Shown in pieces: positions 1 through 9,384 of a DNA stretch of 64,000 nt. Origin of the DNA: Lucinisca nassula (taxonomy: Eukaryota > Mollusca > Bivalvia > Lucinida > Lucinidae); the NCBI GenBank assembly GCA_963580285.1, contig OY757011.1:151775092-151839091 (forward strand), in the 5' to 3' direction. Under the pieces are notes generated by a model, which saw only the letters and a program-made list of their open reading frames with translations, was not told where the DNA came from and ran no database searches. Both the position numbers and the translations under genes were made by a program. Within the stretch, counting starts at the first letter, position 1; each line of letters opens with the position of its first letter.

Positions 1-863
1 CACTCAGTCCCATAATGTATGATAAATTTATGTATATCCTCAGACCAGGTACAGCCGTGTCGGCCACTTCCCGCCGTTCAGATATAACCATGAATATAGA
101 TAATGATTACAATACATCAAAGAATATGTAGTACTTCATTAAATGTGAACCACACTCATTCCCATAATGTTTAATGAATTTTGAAGGCCAGGTACAGCCG
201 TGTCGGACACTTCCTGTCCTCCGGATATAACCATGAAAACATGAACCACACTCATTCCCATAATGTTTAATGAATTTTGAAGGCCAGGTACAGCCGTGTC
301 GGCCACTTCCTGTCCTCCATATATAACCATGAAAACATGGACCTCACTCATTCCCATAATGTTTGATGAATTTTGAAGGCCAGGTACAGCCGTGTCGGCC
401 ACTTCCTGTCCTCCAGATATAACCATGAAAACATGAACCACAATCATTCCCAAAATGTTTGATGAATTTTGAAGGCCAGGTACAGCCGTGTCGGCCACTT
501 CTTGTCCTCCAGATATAACAATGTAAACATGAACCACTCTCATTCCCATAATGTTTGATGATTGTTTTTTTTTTTTTTTTTTTTTTTTTTTTTGGAAGGC
601 CAGGTACAGCCGTGTCGGCCACTTCCTGTCCTCCAGCTATAACCATGAAAACAAATGATGATTTCAATATATCAAGATAGATGAAGTAATTGAATGTGAA
701 CCACACCCATTCCCATAATGTATGATGAATGTATCATATGTATGTATATCGTCAGGCCAGGTACAGCCGTATCGGCCACTTCCTGTCCTTCAGAAGAAAT
801 AATGATTGCATCACTCTTACGCCAAACAACCCCATTACCTTGAAATGTCCTAGCATCACCCAC
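1..863. repeat. 96-bp tandem minisatellite
   Basis: Five near-identical 96-bp units run from about 150 to 560 (equivalent points at 151, 247, 343, 439 and 535), flanked by longer diverged units to 860. Each unit holds the block GGTACAGCCGTGTCGGCC followed by a run reading ACTTCCTGTCCTCC. A pure T tract at about 566-593 interrupts one unit. Because 96 is a multiple of three, a long minus-strand frame stays open across the array. It has no recognisable domain and is a by-product of the period. Confidence 0.9.
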
Positions 864-935
864 CCCCCCCCCCCCAGTTAAATTTAAAATCTGTTTGTTG
901 ATGATATGAAAACATCTAATTGTTGGTAGATGTCT

Positions 936-1811
936 TCACGGTGAATTTTTTGGTTCTTCATCATCTTTGTTTTGGTTTTCGTCAAGGAAAGTATTCAAGT
1001 CAAGGGCACTTGTACCCAAGTTTAATAAGAGCTCTTGCCTCATAATTTCTCTCTGAGCATCATAGAGTTCACAATCAAGGAGGAAATGGTCTACTATTTC
1101 TCTCTCACCGCAAGCACAAGAGGGATCATCAACCACACCAACAGAGTGGAGGTAGTCTTTGAGTCTGCAGTAACCACTCTGCAGTTGCAATATCACCCTC
1201 TGATTTCTTGTGCCCTTGAAACTGATTTTCTTCAGTTTGACTACTTGATGGTATTGATGCAAATTTCTGCCTTTTTCCGATATTTCCCATCTTCGTTGCC
1301 ATTTCCCCATGACTGCTTCTCTTGCTGCATGTTGTATTTGTGCCTGTGTTGCATCTTCTATATCTTCTGGCATTTCCTCTGCTTCTTTTGCAGCCTCCTT
1401 GGCAAGCCTATCCGCTATCTCATTCCCTCTTATATCTGCATGCCCTGGACTCCACTGAATCTTTACTTCTGTCCCATTCCTTTGTAAATCTGACATAACT
1501 TGGATGATGTCAGAGCTTGTTTTCTTGTACTTTTTGTCATCCCAGCCTAACTGTAGAATACCAACTGCACACTGACTGTCACTGAAAATCAAAACTGTAT
1601 CAATCTTTCTTTTCATCTTTTCTTGTAGGATAAAATCTAGTGTCATCTTGATAGCGGCTAGTTCACCAAGGAGAATGGAAGCCAGCTTAGACACAGATTG
1701 TTTGAGCTCTATCGTGTCATGATTTGGTAGAAACAGGGGCCGAAACAGGCAAGAGCCAGCACCACAGGGACCAGGATTTCCTCTGCAAGAGCCATCAGTG
1801 AAAGCCACCAA
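936..1811 (-). CDS. RNase H domain and C-terminal Cys/His motif of a LINE
   Basis: An uninterrupted 291-codon frame. The N-terminus is a type I RNase H fold with all four catalytic acids visible: D in TDGSCRGNPG (residue ~6), E in GELAAIK (~49), D in FSDSQ (~77) and D in GNEIADRLA (~133). Downstream, around residues 230-250, a Cys/His cluster (CACGEREIVDHFLLDC) resembles the zinc-knuckle-like ending of RNase H-bearing non-LTR retrotransposons. In such elements RNase H removes RNA from the RNA/DNA hybrid during target-primed reverse transcription. The minus-strand frame upstream (to 1981, beginning MANKGKTDENLK) joins it through a 14-nt A run at 1810-1823 (+ strand), implying a one-base slip there. 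No RT domain is adjacent; it was probably lost. It could alternatively be a captured stand-alone RNase H. Being stop-free is unusual among its decayed neighbours. Confidence 0.8.
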   Translation of the reverse strand: MVAFTDGSCRGNPGPCGAGSCLFRPLFLPNHDTIELKQSVSKLASILLGELAAIKMTLDFILQEKMKRKIDTVLIFSDSQCAVGILQLGWDDKKYKKTSSDIIQVMSDLQRNGTEVKIQWSPGHADIRGNEIADRLAKEAAKEAEEMPEDIEDATQAQIQHAAREAVMGKWQRRWEISEKGRNLHQYHQVVKLKKISFKGTRNQRVILQLQSGYCRLKDYLHSVGVVDDPSCACGEREIVDHFLLDCELYDAQREIMRQELLLNLGTSALDLNTFLDENQNKDDEEPKNSP

Positions 1812-1984
1812 AAAAAAAAAAAATCTTTCAGCTGGCTAACCTTTAGTATCTCTGCAGTAAAAACAAACTCTTTGGTTGCAGGACGCTGATATGTCACAGC
1901 AGAAGTTTTCTCCTTACTAAATCTGAAAATACTCTTTATTTTGTCTTTCAGATTTTCATCGGTTTTGCCTTTATTTGCCATGAC

Positions 1985-2310
1985 ATTTCAACATTTCAGT
2001 TGCCTCAAAACAGATGATCGTTTGTCGCTTAAAACAACAATAAATAAATTGACATACAATGCTCGATTAGCATATCGTGAAAAATAATCTAACGAGTTAC
2101 CGGAAAAATTTTCGCAGTTACATTGTTATTGTTCTATTATTATATTATGTTCAGAATCATTTTTTCAGGGTGGACAAAACGTCCCACACGATTTTGACAG
2201 GGTGTTAGGGAGGAAGAAGAGCTGATGTTAGGGGACAGTAGAGAACTGAGAGACGACAGTTCATTGCAGAAAGAAAGGCTGCTAGAGGCGCAAATAGGGG
2301 TAGAGGTCAA
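1985..2310. other. spacer with one copy of a GGACGTTTTGTCCACC motif
   Basis: No gene seen. On the minus strand, 2166-2196 carries the same GGGACGTTTTGTCCACC core and flanking CGTGT that is repeated in tandem at 22424-22575, so this is a single inverted copy of that dispersed repeat. Confidence 0.5.
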
Positions 2311-2590
2311 AACAGACGGTCTAATGCCATCTCAAGCTCAAGAGCTGGAGTGGCTATTGACAGGTTAGGCGACGTAGTACGTTCGGCCATCGTGGCTTCA
2401 TCATTCTCATTAAGTATAATAAGGCAATTCTTTATAACGAGGTCAAGTAAAGTTTTTCCCTTTGTGTCTGATTTAGAGCTCCATAATGAGTCATGGGCAT
2501 TTAGGTCGCCAACAAGGATGAAGTCTTTGGTAGGGATAAGGTCAAGAACTTTTTGATATTCATCAGCTGTGGATTTGCTATGAGGAGGGT
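2311..2590 (-). pseudogene. C-terminal half of a LINE AP-like endonuclease
   Basis: The minus strand reads an endonuclease/exonuclease/phosphatase fold: YDPPHSKSTADEYQ, then ILVGDLNAHDSLW with the catalytic GDxNxH signature. The frame continues for about 70 further codons without similarity I can name. The matching N-terminal half lies at 4205-4535 on the same strand, so the two were one domain before the plus-strand element at 2591-4204 inserted. In LINEs this enzyme nicks the target DNA to prime reverse transcription. The RNase H fragment just downstream on the same strand may be the remains of the same element. Confidence 0.8.
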
Positions 2591-4204
2591 CATATATACA
2601 GATCTTACCTCAGTAGTGAAATGGGAATCAACTCTCTCTTCACCGTTCGTGATCAAGCAAGGTGTCCGTCAAGGCGGGGTTTTATCAACAGGGCACTACA
2701 AAAGGTACAATAACCCCCTGCTGATCGAATTGGAAGACAAGTTCGTCGGTGCTACTATCGGCTATATCAGAGTTCCACATGTTACAGTGGCTGATGACCT
2801 AGCTTTGATTACCAATTCAACTTCCGAAATGCATGTTATGCTTCCGAGCACTGGTAGCTTTGCTAACGGAGCAAGATATGTCATCCACCCAACTAAGAGT
2901 TGTATCCTGTCTTACTGGGAGCAGTATTGTTGGTCGAACTGCCCTTCTTTCACACTAAATGGAGAAGAGATAAGCAACGTTGAGCAGACTAAGCATCTTG
3001 GTATTACCCGGGATATCCATAACGGAGTAAATGTGTCAGAGAAAGTGAACCTGGGAAGGAGGACTGCATACTCTCTTATGGGAGCTGGACTTCACAGCGG
3101 GAACGGCCTGAAGCAGAGTGCCTGCGGCAAGATTTGGTCAACATATGTGGTTCCTAGATTCATATTTGGCCTGGATGTGGTAGAACTGAAGACATCCGAC
3201 ATTAAGGTCTTGGAGCAGTTTCAACGGAAGTCCCTTAAACAGATCCAGTCTCTACCAGACAAGACGCAGAGTTCAGTCGTGCTGGCTCTCCTAGGAATCC
3301 TTCCAATTGAGGCAGTAATACATAAAAATATGCTCAACCGGTTTGGCAGGTGGCTTATGACAGATGGTATAGAGAGAGAAATTGCAGTGCGTCAACTTGC
3401 CGTGAAGTCCCCTTGTGAATCATCCTGGTTTAACAAAATTAAGGAGCTCTTACGTAAATATAACCTACCACTACCCTCTGAACTACTAGAAAATACACCA
3501 ACCTAGAATATTTGGAAGCAGCAAGTTAGCCGAGCAGTGAATAGTGTTATTGAAAGCCAGTGGCGGGAGGATATTAAAACAAAGTCTTCATTGAAGTACA
3601 TAAATCCTGATAGTGTCAAAGTTGGGGTGCCCCACCACGTTTGGTCGTCAGTGCGTGTCAGCGTCCATGATAGCCGGAGAGCACAGCTCAAATGTCGTCT
3701 GCTGACTGGTACATATACACTACAAAGCAACCGGGCGGTATTCAACCAGTTTGCGGTAGACCCAACGTGCAAGATATGTTATGCCAGCCCTGAGACAAGA
3801 CAGCACTTTCTGGTGGAATGTCAGCCTCTACAAGGAGTGCGTCAGAATGTATATAAGAAGATGCAGAGTAATCTGGGCGTTGACCTTGCAGACATAGCCT
3901 CCAGTGGTGATGCAGTCCAGCTAATACTTGACCCCAGTGTCTTCTTTGATAACAAGACTGTTATTGATAAACTTGAACTGTATAGCAGAGAACTCATATC
4001 CAATTTACATAGAACACGTACTAAACTCCTTCTTGAAAAAGAAAGACAGCAGGGTCCGTCGAGTTCCCAACTAATAAGGTTTGGAGGCAGTTTCAGCAAA
4101 CAACAGAATTACCAGAAATCAAGACAGAAAAAAAAAACCCACGACGTCGTCTAGACGGTTCGCCGTAAAGTAACCGGCGGAGATTTACTAAACAACAACA
4201 GCAA
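2591..4204 (+). mobile_element. 5'-truncated LINE inserted antisense into a LINE endonuclease
   Basis: The sequence between the two halves of the minus-strand endonuclease is a truncated non-LTR element ending in an AAC-rich tail (aacaacaacagcaacaaca, 4190-4208). Removing it brings codons ILNCY next to YDPP in one frame, as expected for a continuous endonuclease. At most 2-4 bp (TA/TATA) could be target duplication. Confidence 0.8.
2595..4154 (+). pseudogene. LINE reverse transcriptase, C-terminal part, one in-frame stop
   Basis: About 520 codons in a single frame broken only by a TAG at 3504-3506. The N-terminus falls within the palm: QGVRQGGVLST is RT motif B-like (block 4) and VADDLALI is the catalytic xADD block 5 (Y replaced by V). 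Then come the thumb region (EISNVEQTKHLGI, with a conserved K-LG) and a C-terminal zinc-knuckle-like CKICYASPETRQHFLVEC at about 3770-3820. The fingers and endonuclease are missing through 5' truncation. The protein would copy its own RNA by target-primed reverse transcription. The single stop suggests fairly recent insertion. Family assignment beyond non-LTR is not possible by eye. Confidence 0.85.
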
Positions 4205-4535
4205 CAACATAGCAATTGAGAATAGTTATTTTATCTTTTTTCAAATATATGGTGGTAGCACAGTATTCTAGATTGGGTTGTTCAATTTTGAGGTCTAAGT
4301 TTGTAAAAGGTAAATCGTTCCTAATATTTGTTAGGACCCCGCCTCCTCTATCTATTCTGTATTTGAAGGAGGCGACTTTGTAATTGGGCATATGGGGTAT
4401 TTTATCTTTCAGCCAGGTTTCTTGTAGGCATAGTAGATGGGGCTTAAGTTTTTTATCTTCCAAGAGTGACCTAAGTTCGGTAATATTTCCCATGTTGCGG
4501 ATGTTTCATTGTATCAATTCAAGGTCAGAAGTTGT
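4205..4535 (-). pseudogene. N-terminal half of a LINE AP-like endonuclease
   Basis: The minus-strand frame begins around LELIQ-stop-NIRNMGNI, where a TGA replaces the Trp normally found in QWN. It continues PHLLCLQETWL (catalytic Glu in QET), RGGGVLTNIRN and ITILNCY, where the plus-strand element interrupts it. It resumes at 2590-2311. Together these give the usual order of the endonuclease domain: N near the start, QExW, GDxN. Confidence 0.8.
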
Positions 4536-4539
4536 TGTT

Positions 4540-5050
4540 ACAGCCGCGTGTGTGAAGCCGTTGCTTTAGTCGTGGGGCCATGAGGGGGTATTAGTGTCTA
4601 CCGGAGGTCTCTTGTGGAAGTAACGTATAAATATTGTTACTTTGATACGTTGCCTTAGGTAAAGAGTTATTTGATCGTCTGGTTTTTTGCTGGGCAACCG
4701 TTGTGTTGGCATTTGTTTTTATATGGGATCGGCCCTTCTGACTTGACTGGATGAGGCAGTTCCTGTATTGCAGATGTTGCAGATTGCAGATTCCACCAGC
4801 ATTTAAATACAGCACCTTCTTTGAGCAAATCATGACATCGGCTGCTGACACTGGCAATATGTACTCTCGTTTGACAAGACGCCCATCAACTCGGCTGGAC
4901 AATCTCTTGTTTGACAATACGCCCATCAACTCGGCTGGGAATCATGGGTGGCAATGAGTCCCAAATATCATATTCACAGCTTTAGGCATCGCCTGATTAA
5001 TCAGATAATTAGTGCAGCAATTAAGTCATATCCAGAGCTTATTGATTTAG
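4540..5050. other. unassigned spacer with a 40-bp duplication
   Basis: No recognisable protein. At 4870-4940 a 40-bp unit containing GCCCATCAACTCGGCTGG occurs twice in tandem (at 4881 and 4921). Confidence 0.5.
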
Positions 5051-5074
5051 ATGTTTTGTTTTTTTTTTTTAAAT

Positions 5075-5109
<35 letters not shown>

Positions 5110-5155
5110 AACTAGAAACATTTTTATTTAATAAACATATATATAATTATTATAA

Positions 5156-5198
<43 letters not shown>
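5075..5198. repeat. A tract and AAT microsatellite
   Basis: A nearly pure A tract runs 5075-5108 and an (AAT)n microsatellite 5155-5198. They lie just upstream of the LINE D leader and may mark the tail of another retroelement. Confidence 0.9.
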
Positions 5199-5250
5199 CC
5201 GGCAATTAAAGTATTAATGTACAGCTTAATAAGCATTATAACTGTTGTGG

Positions 5251-5338
5251 GCCGAGTTTGCTATGTGCCGAGTTTGTAGGGGCCGAGTTGGTTATGTGCC
5301 GAGTTGGCTATGTGCCGAGTTGGCTATGTGCCGAGTTG
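5251..5338 (+). promoter_or_regulatory. 16-bp tandem monomers at the 5' end of LINE D
   Basis: Six copies of a 15-16 bp unit (GCCGAGTTGGCTATGT) stand head to tail and end about 40 bp before the first LINE D ATG at 5381. Tandem 5' monomers serve as promoters in some LINEs. Here the promoter role is inferred from position only. Confidence 0.5.
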
Positions 5339-5380
5339 TCCCGATACCAAAAGAAGAACGTGCCGAGAGACTGCAGACAA

Positions 5381-5658
5381 TGGCTCAAAATAACACAACA
5401 CCTAGTTTCCACAGTACACTGTTGTCAAGACCTGATCAGAGTAAATCACCTTTGGGAATGGAAATGGAAAGTCAAATAAGTCCTATTTCATCAATGAGTG
5501 GAATGTCCCATTTTAACTTACAAAATGTTTCGTCCTTCAATTCTGCTGATGACACTGTGGTTCACACAACAGGAGTAGGAGCATATGACCAGACAACAAC
5601 AGTTCAAGATATTGAAAGCCAAGTGACCATAGTAGGTGGTGCTCAGACAAGTTTCTAA
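5381..5658 (+). pseudogene. N-terminal region of the LINE D ORF
   Basis: A 92-codon frame rich in Ser, Thr, Gln and Asn, starting MAQNNTTPSFHS and ending at a TAA at 5656-5658. It has no recognisable fold and is low-complexity, like the linker before a LINE endonuclease. The next frame, carrying the endonuclease start, opens at about 5660. Whether this was a separate ORF1 or the front of ORF2 cannot be decided by eye. Confidence 0.5.
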
Positions 5659-6109
5659 TCACCAAGAGTCTGAATCACCCAATCGTCCTTTATAAATGAT
5701 GTTTTTAATTATGTAAATACTGTTTTAACTGAGAGCAAAAATGATGAACTTTTTAATTGCCAAAACAACGGAACCTTTTTAAAAGTGCTTTACAGTAACT
5801 GTGATTGTTTTACCCAGTCAAAGAAAGGAGAATTGCAAAATTATGTAACATCAGATTGTCCACACATAATAGCTTTGACTGAAATCTTCCCAAAACATTC
5901 AACATTTGAGAATTGTGAAGCATTTTACAGCTTAGAGAACTATGATGCATTTATCCCCAATATTAACGAAAGAAGAGGAATAGTAATTTATATTAAAAGT
6001 TCACTGGCAGCAACCAAAATCTCCTTTCAAAATGACTTCAAGGAACAAGTTTGGTGTAAAATTAATCTGTCTGATAACAACTATGCATTGATAGGTTGCA
6101 TCTATAGAA

Positions 6110-6243
6110 TAAAAATCAAAAATGAGTTCCTTTAAGAGCAATGAAAACAGTCATAAGAAAGAAGATGGGTCATACTACGTAGTTTCGGCTAAAAAGCCTC
6201 ATCAGTGACCCTGTAATGATCCGACAACGAAAGCCAGAGGAAA
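6110..6243 (-). mobile_element. hammerhead-bearing repeat, family A, short copy
   Basis: A 134-bp insertion flanked by a perfect 11-bp duplication CATCTATAGAA (6099-6109 and 6244-6254). Read on the minus strand it matches 29500-29630, including the hammerhead core. This is a partial family A unit in the opposite orientation to LINE D. Confidence 0.9.
6167..6211 (-). ncRNA. type I hammerhead ribozyme, family A
   Basis: On the minus strand: stem I GGGTCA, core CTGATGA, stem II GGCT-tttt-AGCC, core GAAA, palindromic stem III CTACGTAG, then UA at the cleavage site and stem I partner TGACCC. Every core position of a hammerhead is present. Cleavage would fall between 6173 and 6172. Stem III has almost no loop, as in retrozyme and Penelope-associated hammerheads. 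Confidence 0.85.
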
Positions 6244-6540
6244 CATCTATAGAAGCCCTAGTTGCTCACGTGAATCAACACTTCAACTTGTTGAATTATT
6301 ACAACATGTAAGCAATCTAAAACCATCACATGTTCTTATCATGGGGGACTTTAACTTCGAAGAAATAGACTGGAATATTTATGAATCATCAGAAAATGAG
6401 AACCACATCTCAAGTTTATTTATGGAAGGTGTCAAAGATTCATTTTTATACAACATGTAAGAGAACCAACTAGATATAGAGACGGGCAGGCACCATCAAT
6501 TTTAGATCTCATATTTACTAATGAAGAAAACATGGTCGAA

Positions 6541-7050
6541 AGCCCATCGGAGACTAACTGTTGGTTTTCTTTTGCTCCAGCATTTCAGTGGCTTCTTGCT
6601 GTCGAGTCCTCACCGTTGTCTCACCTCTGTGGTTCTTTGATTTTTGTGTTCACGGAGATGTTGCACTGATGAGTTAGGAGGCCTTCAAGCGGACTGAACA
6701 AATTATTTGTCTAAATCGCGACGGAAGTAAGGGCGAGGATTGTGGCCACGTAAAATCGATTTAAGCCCCCCAGTCGAAATCATTCAACTGACCGTTCCAG
6801 GGCGGTTCTTCTGTGGCGGTTTATTTATGGTGTTGTTTGTTACTTACTGTGTGTATCACTTGTGTCTTTTTATTTTGGATGGCCATATGGCCATTTTGTG
6901 GGAAAGTAACTGTCCTTATGGCCTTCCTTTGTTTAGGTTTCCATTATGGTCTGGTCGCTTAATGTTTGTGTTTCTTTCCCTTTGGTGTCTTTGGTGGGTG
7001 GAGTAAGTTAATTGTATCGATTCCTGATCTTTGTTTTACTTCTACTTTGA
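6541..7050 (+). mobile_element. Penelope-like element, 3' tail copy
   Basis: It matches the non-coding tail that follows the Penelope RT on the minus strand at 10831-11440. It holds the shared blocks TGTTGGTTTTCTTTTGCTCC, a G/C homopolymer after ATCGATTTAAG, and the common end TTGTATCGATTCCTGATC to CTTCTACTTTGA. The 5' side is truncated at AGCCCATCGGAG and the 3' end is the same as in other copies, as expected for target-primed insertion. It lies within LINE D. Confidence 0.8.
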
Positions 7051-7053
7051 ACA

Positions 7054-8540
7054 CGAGTCTCTCTGAAACATTCCAGAGTTTGAAGATCGTATATATGGAC
7101 AACCATTACTGGATTTAGATATAACAACAGAGAAAGAAAACAAGGTAATACATGCCCTAAAACCACCATAATCACAAGGTCCAGATATGATACACCCCCG
7201 CTTGCTGAAAGAAACATGCATCTCTATCAGACTACCATTAAAAATCTCTTTAGAAAATCACTCGATGAATGTGTCCTACCAGATGATTGGAGGAAAGCAA
7301 ATGTGACTGCCATCTTTAAAAATGGAGACAGAAAAACTTGCTGAAAATTATAGACCAATAAGCTTGACCTCAGTAGTATGTAAATTAATGGAAAAAATAT
7401 ACGAGATGAAATAGTAAAACACATGGAATCAAACAATCTCTTTGCAGAAGAACAACATGGATTTATTTCAGGAAAATCATGTACAACACAACTGCTCGAG
7501 TTCATGGAAGAGATAACACAGGCTATCGATCAAGGTGAAACTATTGACATAATTTACCTTACATTGGATTCAGGAATTCCTATTCAATAGAAAGCAGAGG
7601 GTGGATGTAAATGGTGTTTATTCTGACTGGAAACCTGTCACAAGTGGGATACCACAGGGTAGTGTTCTCGGCCCGGTCCTGTTCCTTGTCTTCATAAACG
7701 ATTTACCAGAGGTTTTGAGTTGCTGCAAAAACTTTTTGCCGATGATGGAAAAATCTATTCATCCATAAAAGAAATTCAGGATGAAAAGAGGCTACAGGCG
7801 AATGTTAAGAACTCGGAGAACTGGGCGAAATTGTGGAATATGTTCTACAATACCAAAAAATGTAAACACATGAGAAAAGGTAAAGGCCAACCAACAGAAC
7901 CTTATACTATGAAATCAGGGCAAGAAACAATTATCATTGAACAAGTGAAGTCCGAGAAAGACCTAGGTGTAATTTTTGACGAAAAATTTTTATTCAGAGA
8001 GTACATATCAAAAAAAGTCGGCACTTGCAAACAGGAACTTGGGGTTGATATTCAAGAGCTTCACTTACATAGACAAAGAAATGTTCTTGGCCCTTTACAA
8101 ATCCATAGTTAGGCCTCACTTAGAATATTTAACAACAGTGTGGTCACCTATGTACAAGAAAGATGCAATTGTTTTGGAAAATACACAGAGAAGAGCCACA
8201 AAAATGGTAAACCCAATACGTCACTTTACATATGAGGAAAGGCTAAAAAAAATAGGGCTCCCTACTTTGGAATATCGCAGACAGAGAGCGGATGTTATTG
8301 ACGTGTATAAGATCCTGAACCAATATGATCGTGTGGACATAAACAAATTTTTTACACTTCAGGAAAATACATCAACCAGAGGTAACAGCAAAAAGCTTTA
8401 CAAAAACGCTCCAGGCTAAATATAAGGGCGAATGTTTTCTCCAACCGTGTAGTGAATGTATGGAATTCTCTCCCCAATGAAGTAGTTCTGGCACCTTCCG
8501 TGAACGCGTTTAAGTCAAGACTAAATAAGCACTGAAGCGG
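7054..8540 (+). pseudogene. LINE D reverse transcriptase and C-terminal region
   Basis: The RT pieces are scattered over frames. AENYRPISLTSVVCKLMEKI (block 1) lies near 7340 and [20 protein letters not shown] (block 4) near 7630. The catalytic block [10 protein letters not shown] is near 7735, a frameshift after INDLPEVLS. Block 3, normally carrying LDFSKAFD, is missing: YLTLD near 7555 is followed by sequence leading straight into KQRVDVNG, so part of the palm is deleted. The C-terminal region reads EKDLGVIFDEKF, then after a shift near 8035 IVRPHLEYLTTVWSP (about 8105) and RRATKMVNPIRH. A last shift near 8410 leads into SNRVVNVWNSLPNEVV, ending about 8535. Confidence 0.85.
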
Positions 8541-8720
8541 ACATGTACACAAATACTCACCTGCGTGCTACATCCCGGGTGAACCCCAACAACAAAACCT
8601 AAGAAGATATCGAAATGGGTCAATAGAAGTGGTGTAACCGCTTAAAGAGGTCTCTAGGATGGGAAGAAAAGGTAAGAGGTAAGTTACTGGTGACACGTCA
8701 AATGACACTCATACACCAGG

Positions 8721-8801
8721 GCAGACTTTCGGATGAGTCTTTAAACCGAGGTCCCGTCTCCGTATGACCTTAGCTGTTGGTGGGACGTAAAACTAAAACT
8801 C
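8721..8801 (+). mobile_element. 5'-truncated tRNA-type SINE (SINE4)
   Basis: It holds the core CTTTCGGATGAGTCTTTAA, ACCGAGGTCCCGTCTCCG and a CACT-rich tail, matching 58767-58898. It is flanked by a 14-bp direct repeat ACTCATACACCAGG (8707-8720 and 8802-8815). Confidence 0.8.
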
Positions 8802-8929
8802 ACTCATACACCAGGAAAAATCAGGGAAAAGTATCAGGATAAAAAATACCAGGAAGAAAGTATCTGTTTCATGTAAAATATAATAGTTGCCATCTTATGG
8901 TAAATTTTAATGTATCTGATGCATGTAGC

Positions 8930-9262
8930 ATCTCAGATAATGCTGTGGGACTTTTACCAGACATTGAGATGAAATGAAATCTCAAGCCCCGCCGCCCAAT
9001 GAAACCAAATAGGCTTCATGAGCATGGAGGCCCGACTCGCACACTTTAGTTTGTTTATCTGGAGGTTTACGTGTCTGTCTACACTATATATGTCATTTTG
9101 GAGACGTTGCTTCCAATTCCTGACATTAAGATGAAGTGACATCTGAACTCCTGTCGCCCAATGAAACCAAATAGGGTTCATCGACTCGCATCACTTTTGT
9201 TTGTTCGATTGGAGGTTTAATGTGCCCGTCTACACTATATAGGTTATTTTGGAGAAGTTGCT
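8930..9262 (-). repeat. two partial SINE2 copies
   Basis: Two truncated minus-strand pieces in tandem, each with GAGATGAA, the CGCCCAATGAAACCAAATAGG block, and a tail of GGAGGTTTA followed by GTCTACACTATAT. Confidence 0.7.
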
Positions 9263-9384
9263 GAATCGCGCGACAAGGCAAATATATGACATTGTAATAA
9301 GCAGTTTAATCGGCGTTCATATGTGAAGCTGACGGTGAGCTACCATCAAAAGGTAAAAGCCCGTTCCCCTCTATGGGGGACATA

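Larger units (their letters stand above)
5780..6540 (+). pseudogene. LINE D endonuclease, interrupted
   Basis: From about 5785 the frame reads KVLYSNCDCFTQSKKGEL (the N/C-start block), PHIIALTEIFPK (E in the TE position), RGIVIYIKSS, then ALIGCIYR. There the 134-bp insert at 6110-6243 breaks it. After the insert it continues SPSCSRESTLQ and VLIMGDFNFEEIDW with the catalytic GDFN. A frameshift follows near 6460 before SILDLIFTNEENMV. Deleting the insert and one copy of its 11-bp target duplication restores a continuous reading frame, so the domain was intact when hit. A Penelope tail replaces the sequence from 6541. Confidence 0.85.
5381..8550 (+). mobile_element. LINE D, non-LTR retrotransposon, decayed
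   Basis: It reads from a 5' leader of tandem monomers through a short N-terminal ORF (MAQNNTTPS, 5381-5658), an endonuclease (5780-6540) and an RT (7054-8090) to a C-terminal region ending near 8535 (FKSRLNKH then stop). It is interrupted by a hammerhead-bearing insert (6110-6243) and a Penelope tail (6541-7050), and has frameshifts and an internal RT deletion. The RT style ([20 protein letters not shown], then KIYSSIKE and HLEY) is of the CR1/L2/jockey type. Confidence 0.8.

Noticed and set aside
139..549. 136-codon minus-strand frame across the 96-bp array
   Set aside because: It is open only because 96 is a multiple of three; no domain, composition or start context supports a protein.
2350..2556. 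Plus-strand 68-codon frame
   Set aside because: Antisense shadow of the minus-strand LINE endonuclease carrying GDLNAH.
6665..6705. CTGATGAG in the Penelope tail as a third hammerhead
   Set aside because: No GAAA follows and no stem I/III pairing can be drawn; the same holds in the copies near 11220, 23358 and 30505.
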